In this document: piece after piece, positions 59,062 through 64,000 of the stretch
Numbering within the stretch: position 1 is the first letter of the stretch
Layout of the letters: each line of letters begins with the position of its first letter
Assembly: GCF_011752565.1 (NCBI RefSeq)
Contig: NZ_VWXK01000017.1
Location: forward strand, 62,001-126,000
Source: Pantoea sp. Ap-967
GTDB taxonomy: Bacteria > Pseudomonadota > Gammaproteobacteria > Pseudomonadales > Pseudomonadaceae
Length of the DNA: 64,000 nucleotides
Reading direction: 5' to 3'
Notes under the pieces: generated by a model
The model's input: the letters and a program-made list of their open reading frames with translations, nothing else
Told to the model about the DNA's origin: nothing
Databases searched by the model: none
Translations under genes and position numbers: made by a program

Positions 59062-60588
59062 TTAGCGCAGGCTGATGGTGGTGTTCACACCGTCGTTGAC
59101 GCTGTCGTCATCGAACCAGCGGGCGGTGACGGTTTTGGTCTGCGTGTAGAACTGCACCACTTGCTTGCCATATGGGCCAAGGTCACCGAGCTTGGAACCG
59201 CGCGAGCCGGTGAAACTGAAGAATGGCACCGGCACCGGAATCGGAATGTTGATGCCCACCTGACCGATGTCGATCTCGCTCTGGAACTTGCGCGCCGCCG
59301 CCCCGCTTTGGGTGAACAGGCCGGTGCCGTTGCCGAACGGGTTGGCGTTGACCAGGGCGATGGCCTCATCGAGGGTGTCGACTTCAAGCGTTACCAGCAC
59401 CGGGCCGAAGATTTCCTGGGTGTACACCTGCATCTCGGTACGCACCCCGGAGAACAGGGTTGGGCCAACGAAGTTGCCCTGCTCGTAGCCCGGCACCTTG
59501 ACGCCACGGCCATCGAGTTCGAGCGTGGCGCCTTCCTTGATCCCGCTTTCAATCAGGCCCAGCACGCGCTCCTTGGCGCGCTTGGACACCACCGGGCCAA
59601 CGTCGGTACCCGGCTCGCAACCGGCATTGACCTTGAGCTTGCTGGCGGCGTCCTTGATGTCCGGCAGCCATTCCCGTGCCTTGCCCACCAGCACCGCCAC
59701 CGAGGTGGCCATGCAGCGCTGCCCCGCCGCCCCGAAGGCGGCGCCAACCAGGGCGTTGACGGTTTGCGTGCGGTTGGCGTCGGGCAGCACCACGGCGTGG
59801 TTCTTCGCGCCCATCATCGACTGCACGCGCTTGCCGTGCTGGCTGGCCAGGTTGTACACATGGGTGCCCACTTCGGTGGAGCCGACGAAGGAAATCGCCT
59901 TGATATCCGGGTGGGTGCAAATGGTGTCCACCACCTGTTTGCCGCCGTGCACCACGTTCAGCACCCCGGCCGGCACTCCGGCCTCCAGCGCCAGCTCCAC
60001 CAGCAGCAGGGTGGACAGTGGGTCCTGCTCGGACGGTTTGAGCACGAAGGTGTTGCCGCAAACAATAGCCATCGGGAACATCCACAGCGGGATCATGGCC
60101 GGGAAGTTGAACGGGGTGATGCCGGCGCACACGCCGATGGGCTGGCGCAGGGTGTAGGTATCCACGCCACCGGCAACGTTCTCGGCGAACTCACCCATCT
60201 GCAGGGTGCCGATGGAGGCGGCGTGCTCGACCACTTCCAGGCCGCGGAAGATGTCGCCCTCGGCGTCGGCAAGGGTCTTGCCCTGTTCGGCGCTGAGCAC
60301 CTGGGCAATGCGCTTGGTGTGTTCGCGGATCAGCGCCTGCAGCTTGAGCATGATGCGCATGCGCGCACCAATCGGGGTGTCGCGCCAGGTTTTGAAGGCG
60401 CGCTGGGCGGCCGCCACGGCAGCGTCAACTTCCTCGGCGGTGGCGAACGGCACCCGCGCCAGCACTTCCTGGGTGGCTGGGTTGACGATGTCCCGCCATT
60501 CGTTGGTTTTCGATTCGACCCACTGGCCGTCGATCAGCAGCTTGGCTTGCTCGACCTTGGTATTGCCGGGGGATTGCGGTGCGTTCAT
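59062..60588 (-). CDS. mmsA: Methylmalonate-semialdehyde dehydrogenase (CoA-acylating)
   Basis: The protein has 508 residues from ATG 60588 (MNAPQSPGNTKVEQA). FVGSTEVGTHVYN is the NAD-binding loop and GAAGQRCMATSVAVL holds the catalytic Cys in the QRCMA form typical of MmsA. It converts methylmalonate semialdehyde and CoA to propionyl-CoA and CO2 in valine catabolism. It is first in mmsAB. A LysR gene is divergent, 132 bp away. Confidence 0.95.
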   Translation of the reverse strand: MNAPQSPGNTKVEQAKLLIDGQWVESKTNEWRDIVNPATQEVLARVPFATAEEVDAAVAAAQRAFKTWRDTPIGARMRIMLKLQALIREHTKRIAQVLSAEQGKTLADAEGDIFRGLEVVEHAASIGTLQMGEFAENVAGGVDTYTLRQPIGVCAGITPFNFPAMIPLWMFPMAIVCGNTFVLKPSEQDPLSTLLLVELALEAGVPAGVLNVVHGGKQVVDTICTHPDIKAISFVGSTEVGTHVYNLASQHGKRVQSMMGAKNHAVVLPDANRTQTVNALVGAAFGAAGQRCMATSVAVLVGKAREWLPDIKDAASKLKVNAGCEPGTDVGPVVSKRAKERVLGLIESGIKEGATLELDGRGVKVPGYEQGNFVGPTLFSGVRTEMQVYTQEIFGPVLVTLEVDTLDEAIALVNANPFGNGTGLFTQSGAAARKFQSEIDIGQVGINIPIPVPVPFFSFTGSRGSKLGDLGPYGKQVVQFYTQTKTVTARWFDDDSVNDGVNTTISLR

Positions 60589-60675
60589 CTGCGTTCTCCT
60601 TGGAATTATTGTCGGGACGCGATCGCCAGCGCCGGGCAGACGCGAGGTGGCGTACTGGGGCTTTTTTCGAGTATA

Positions 60676-60689
60676 GATGTGCAAACATC
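60676..60689. promoter_or_regulatory. Inverted repeat between mmsA and its LysR regulator
   Basis: GATGT-GCAA-ACATC has perfect 5-bp arms, 31 bp before the LysR start. The place suits a LysR site controlling both sides. Confidence 0.4.
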
Positions 60690-60720
60690 CAACAAGAACG
60701 CACAAAAAAACCGGATCAAC

Positions 60721-61671
60721 ATGCAAAAAGACCTGACCTCCCTCAGTGCGCTGAACTGGGACGACCTGAAGTTCTTTCTTGAAGTGGCGCGCACGCGCAA
60801 GGCCAGCAGCGCCGCCAAGCGCCTGGCCGTGGACTACACCACGGTGTCGCGGCGCATCAGCTCGCTGGAGGGGGCGATGGGCACGCTGCTGTTCGAGAAG
60901 TCGCGCACCAGTGGCTTCGTGCTGACCGCCGAGGGGCAGCGCCTTTTGGGTTATGCCGAGTCGATCGAAAGCACCCTGCACATGGCCTGCGAGCAGGTGT
61001 CAGGCTCGGGGGTGGCGCTGTCGGGGCATGTACGCATGGGCTGCACCGAGGGATTCGGCAGCTTTTTCATCACCCCGCAACTGAGCCACTTCGTCGATGC
61101 CTACCCGGCGATTTCGGTGGATATCCTGCCGCTGCCGCACTTCATCAGCCTGTCCAAGCGCGAGGCAGACATCGTTATCGCGCTGGAGCGGCCCGAGCAT
61201 GGGCCTTACGTGTGCTGCAAGCTGTGCGACTACCGGCTGCGGCTGTACGCGACGCAGGACTACCTCGACAACCATGCGCCGATCCGCCAGGTGAGCGACC
61301 TGGTACGCCACCCGTTCATCAGCTATGTGGATGACCTGGCGTTCAGTTCCGAGCTGCTGTACCTGGCCAACCTGATTCCCAATGCCAACGCGCACCTGCG
61401 CAGCACCAGCGTGATTGCCCAGTACACGGCGGCGTTGCAGGGACGTGGGTTGGCAATTCTGCCGTGCTTCCTGGCGGCGCAGGATGCGCGGCTGGTGACG
61501 GTGTTGCCGGAGCAGATCGAGGTGACGCGGCAGTTCTGGATGTATTGCCGGGAGGATTTGAGGAAGTTGAAGCGGATTACCTTGTTGTGGGATTACATCC
61601 GTGGGGTGACCGAGGCGAATGCGCCGTTGTTGATGGGGGAAACGCGCAAGATGCGCTTCGCCCCACATTGA
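60721..61671 (+). CDS. LysR-family regulator, likely of mmsAB
   Basis: The 316-residue protein starts MQKDLTSLSALNWDDLKFFL. The helix-turn-helix is SSAAKRLAVDYTTVSRRISS, and a LysR effector domain follows. It is divergent from mmsAB across 132 bp containing a short inverted repeat. This is the normal place for the pathway regulator in P. putida, though P. aeruginosa uses the AraC-type MmsR instead. Confidence 0.83.
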   Translation: MQKDLTSLSALNWDDLKFFLEVARTRKASSAAKRLAVDYTTVSRRISSLEGAMGTLLFEKSRTSGFVLTAEGQRLLGYAESIESTLHMACEQVSGSGVALSGHVRMGCTEGFGSFFITPQLSHFVDAYPAISVDILPLPHFISLSKREADIVIALERPEHGPYVCCKLCDYRLRLYATQDYLDNHAPIRQVSDLVRHPFISYVDDLAFSSELLYLANLIPNANAHLRSTSVIAQYTAALQGRGLAILPCFLAAQDARLVTVLPEQIEVTRQFWMYCREDLRKLKRITLLWDYIRGVTEANAPLLMGETRKMRFAPH

Positions 61672-61698
61672 TGGCACGGGCAGGAGTGTTTTCAGGCG

Positions 61699-62190
61699 TC
61701 AGTAGGACGCGACCACGATCGAGACGCGGCGGTTTTCGGTGCGCCCGGCACTGGTGCGGTTGTCTGCCACCGGCTGGGTGCTGCCCAGGCCGCGGGTGCG
61801 AATGTTCTGCTGGTGCATGCCTACCCCGACCAAGGCCCTGGCCACGCTCTGCGCGCGCCGCTCTGACAGCTGCTGGTTGTAGGCCGCCTTGCCGGAGGCA
61901 TCGGCGTGCCCGTCAACCCGCACGCCTTGTATGCCAACGCCCAGCAGCGCCTTGCCGATGCGCTCGACAATCGCCTGGCTGGCACCGTTGAGGCTGTCCA
62001 GGTCGCTGCCAAACAGCACCTTGCCCGAGAGGTCGAAGGCCCAGCCTTCATCGGTGGGGGCGAACCCTTCGCGCTTGAGCACGGCAATCTGTTCGGCCGT
62101 CAGGCCTTTGGGCGGGGCGCTCTGGCAACCGCCCAGCGCCAGCAAGGCCAGCAACACTGCAAGCAAGGAAAAACGCACACGCTGGATCAC
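61699..62190 (-). CDS. yfiB: YfiB-type OmpA-family lipoprotein
   Basis: The protein has 163 residues from a GTG start with AGGAG upstream. It has a lipoprotein signal (LLALLALGGCQS, lipid on Cys22) and a C-terminal OmpA peptidoglycan-binding domain (VRVDGHADASGKAAYNQQLS, TENRRVSIVV). In the Yfi system it sits in the outer membrane and captures YfiR when the envelope is stressed. It follows yfiN by 3 bp. Confidence 0.9.
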   Translation of the reverse strand: MIQRVRFSLLAVLLALLALGGCQSAPPKGLTAEQIAVLKREGFAPTDEGWAFDLSGKVLFGSDLDSLNGASQAIVERIGKALLGVGIQGVRVDGHADASGKAAYNQQLSERRAQSVARALVGVGMHQQNIRTRGLGSTQPVADNRTSAGRTENRRVSIVVASY

Positions 62191-62193
62191 GGT

Positions 62194-63465
62194 TCAACTC
62201 CTGTTCTTGATCTCGGCGGCAGGCGCTTGCGTCTGCGCCGCATGCCACTGGCCACGGCGCTTGCGCTTGGCCTGGTACATCGCCGCATCGGCGGCATTGA
62301 GAAGGCTGGCAGGGGTGCTGCCATCATCGGGGTAATAGGCAATGCCGACGCTCAGTGAGGTGGTGAGGTGGCCACCGCTGTCGAGCTGGATCGCCTGGCG
62401 CATGCTGGCGATGATCTTCTCGGCGATGCGCTCGGCATCTTCGCGGGTGTGCAGCGGCGTGAGCAACACGGCGAATTCGTCGCCGCCCAGGCGCGCCACC
62501 AGGTCGTGTTCGCGCAGCTGCTGGCGGATACGCTCGGCGACGCTGATCAGCACTTCGTCCCCCACGGCATGGCCGAGGCTGTCGTTGATCTGCTTGAAGT
62601 GGTCACTGTCGAGGAACAGCAGCGCCAGGTGGTCCTGCTGCTGCGCGGCGTTGCGCAGGCAGCGGTTCAAGCGGCCTTCGAAGAACGCGCGGTTGGGCAG
62701 GCCGGTGAGGCTGTCGTGGCTGGCCTGGTGGGCCAGGGTGGCGTTTTCGCTTTGCAGGTGCCCCTGCCAGACCTCCAGCTCGTCGAGCAGGGCATTGAAG
62801 TCGTTGCCCAGTTCGTTGAGTTCGGCAATGGGCGCCTCGGGCACGCGCCGGTCGAAGCTGCGTTCGCGGCGGGCCGCGTGGGCGACGCTGGCCAGGCCAC
62901 GCAGCGGGCGCACGATGTCGCCAAGCAGGCGACGTGACAGGTGCAGGGCAATGAAGGCGCTGAGCGCGGTGCAAAACAGGATGCCACCCAGGCCGCTGAG
63001 CAGGAACAGCAACAGGCTGCGGCCCTGGCCGACCAGCTCGGTCTGCCCTACCTGCTGTTGCTGGTGCAGGATGGGCAAGCGGATCGGTTCATCGAGCAAG
63101 GCACTGGCCACATGCGCTTCCAGGCGCCCGAACATGCCATCGTCCTGGCGCTGCCAGTGGGCCAGCAGCTCGCCGTCGTGGTTGAACACCTTGGCCTCGG
63201 CCACCTCCTCGGTGCTGGCGATCAGCGCCAGCGCCTCGTTGGCGGCTGGGCTGTCGTCGAACACCACGGCCGCTTCGACGGTGTAGTTGATGGAGCGGGC
63301 GATCAGGTGCAGGTTGTGGTTGGCATACACGCGCAGGGCAAGCACGCCCAGCAGGGTCAGCGAGATGCCCGCCAGGCCCACGGCCAGCAGTGCCACGCTG
63401 AGGTGGCCACGGCCAAGCACCGAGCGCAAGGTCGGGCGGGTACGGCGTGGCTTGCCGGCGCTCAT
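62194..63465 (-). CDS. yfiN: YfiN-type membrane diguanylate cyclase
   Basis: The protein has 423 residues from ATG 63465, with a membrane helix (about 22-46), a periplasmic CHASE8-like region, a second helix (about 150-172), a HAMP domain and a GGDEF domain. The catalytic motif LGGDEFAVL is intact, and REHD five residues before it is the RxxD feedback site. It makes c-di-GMP and is held inactive by YfiR in the periplasm. The start overlaps the yfiR stop by ATGA. Confidence 0.92.
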   Translation of the reverse strand: MSAGKPRRTRPTLRSVLGRGHLSVALLAVGLAGISLTLLGVLALRVYANHNLHLIARSINYTVEAAVVFDDSPAANEALALIASTEEVAEAKVFNHDGELLAHWQRQDDGMFGRLEAHVASALLDEPIRLPILHQQQQVGQTELVGQGRSLLLFLLSGLGGILFCTALSAFIALHLSRRLLGDIVRPLRGLASVAHAARRERSFDRRVPEAPIAELNELGNDFNALLDELEVWQGHLQSENATLAHQASHDSLTGLPNRAFFEGRLNRCLRNAAQQQDHLALLFLDSDHFKQINDSLGHAVGDEVLISVAERIRQQLREHDLVARLGGDEFAVLLTPLHTREDAERIAEKIIASMRQAIQLDSGGHLTTSLSVGIAYYPDDGSTPASLLNAADAAMYQAKRKRRGQWHAAQTQAPAAEIKNRS

Positions 63466-64000
63466 GGTTGCACCGCCCGGCGCCGTGACAGCTGCAGCAC
63501 GCTGGGGTGGATACGCACGCCGGAACGCGCCACCGAATCGAGGTTGACCTCGAACGCTACCTGCTGGTCGCTGACCCGCAGGCAGAACAGGCTGCCGACC
63601 GTGCACGGGTCGTCGGCTTCACTGATACTCAGCACCGGGTGGCCGCTGATGGCCTGGAACAGGCGGTCGCGCTGGCCGAGGTCGAGCTTGCCAATGTAGA
63701 GGGCGTCGCAGGCATCGGCCAGCTGACGGTCATCGGCCAACAGGCGGCGTACCTGCAGGGGCTGACCGGAGTTCTGCACGTTGCCCTTGATCAGGTCATC
63801 GGCGTATTCGGTGGGGCCGACCAGGCACAGGCGCAGCGCCGGGGGTTCGACGGGCCAGCGGGCATAGCTGAGGATGCCGAGCACCACCTGGGTGACGGCC
63901 TTGGCCCGTTGCTGGGCCTGGGCGGCGGTGGCAGAGGCGTCGTCGGCATGGGCGGGGCCGGCCGATAGCAACAGGGCCGCCAGCAACACAGAAAGCACAA
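63462..64000 (-). CDS. yfiR: YfiR-type periplasmic repressor, 5' end outside the window
   Basis: At least 178 residues are visible, including a signal-peptide-like core (LLAALLLSAGPAHA). Four cysteines occur in LRLCLVG, DACDAL, DDPCTVG and SLFCLR. Their spacings (39 and 7 residues) match C71/C110 and C145/C152 of P. aeruginosa YfiR, where the last pair forms a stabilising disulfide. It binds and inhibits YfiN. A GTG at 63998 could start it, but the true start is probably beyond the window edge. Confidence 0.88.
   Translation of the reverse strand, partial: VLSVLLAALLLSAGPAHADDASATAAQAQQRAKAVTQVVLGILSYARWPVEPPALRLCLVGPTEYADDLIKGNVQNSGQPLQVRRLLADDRQLADACDALYIGKLDLGQRDRLFQAISGHPVLSISEADDPCTVGSLFCLRVSDQQVAFEVNLDSVARSGVRIHPSVLQLSRRRAVQP

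Noticed and set aside
58990..60720. A long in-frame extension upstream of the mmsAB LysR regulator
   Set aside because: It would cover mmsA in antisense. The LysR protein starts properly at ATG 60721 with a normal family N-terminus.

Overview
The window looks like chromosome of a fluorescent pseudomonad of the Pseudomonas putida group. It is GC-rich, and from memory the gene order follows the KT2440 stretch around PP_4619-PP_4671: maiA-fahA-hmgA/hmgR, a short LOV photoreceptor, folM, fabV, radA, mscL, fpr, the LuxR solo ppoR, rlmG, cioAB, pcaHG, the chemoreceptor mcpS, ggt, mmsAB and yfiBNR. I saw no rRNA, tRNA, CRISPR array, insertion sequence or prophage. Intergenic spaces carry many short repeats of two families: the P. 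putida 35-bp REP, and a longer two-armed element that begins GTAGGAGCGAGCGCAGCTCG.

Layout. 1-3548: homogentisate (tyrosine/phenylalanine) catabolism with its IclR repressor and operator. 3549-8592: a candidate small-RNA locus, an SDR, an alpha/beta hydrolase, lrgAB with a divergent LysR gene, and a flavodoxin. 8687-10722: a blue-light module (LOV protein, a PilZ-like protein, a class II LitR/CarH-type MerR regulator). 10863-14603: folM-DUF1244-hopJ, a hydrolase and fabV. 14796-19530: an envelope module with an EptA-like transferase, cytochrome b561 and PepSY protein, divergent from a PmrAB/QseBC-like two-component system across a PmrA-type direct repeat. 19591-25733: thiolase, an MTHFR with an added cysteine-rich domain, and the pyruvate transporter set yjiA-ybdD-btsT. 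25900-31049: PilZ, a purine permease, radA, mscL and fpr. 31259-40156: ppoR, rlmG, the cyanide-insensitive oxidase (cioAB plus a 50-aa subunit), an MFS pump, an AzgA permease and trmA. 40209-49853: LysR/cupin, pcaHG, a zinc peptidase, mcpS, ggt, a LysR gene and mdaB. 50024-51092: ygiN and a TSUP permease. 51210-56905: a six-gene phospholipid operon. 56935-57455: a hicB antitoxin behind a remnant of hicA. 57644-61671: a cupin, mmsAB and its LysR regulator. 61699-64000: the yfiRNB c-di-GMP system, with yfiR running off the end.

The most notable system is the six-gene operon at 51210-56905. It encodes a CDP-alcohol phosphatidyltransferase, a hydrolase-methyltransferase fusion, a PAP2-like/dual-specificity phosphatase fusion, a small membrane protein, a PlsC-type acyltransferase and a CdsA-type CDP-diglyceride synthase. 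It resembles the little-studied E. coli ynbABCD operon with plsC and one unknown gene added. Together the genes could make a secondary phospholipid from lysophosphatidate to a dephosphorylated, possibly methylated product. Functions are inferred from motifs and remembered family knowledge; no searches were run.
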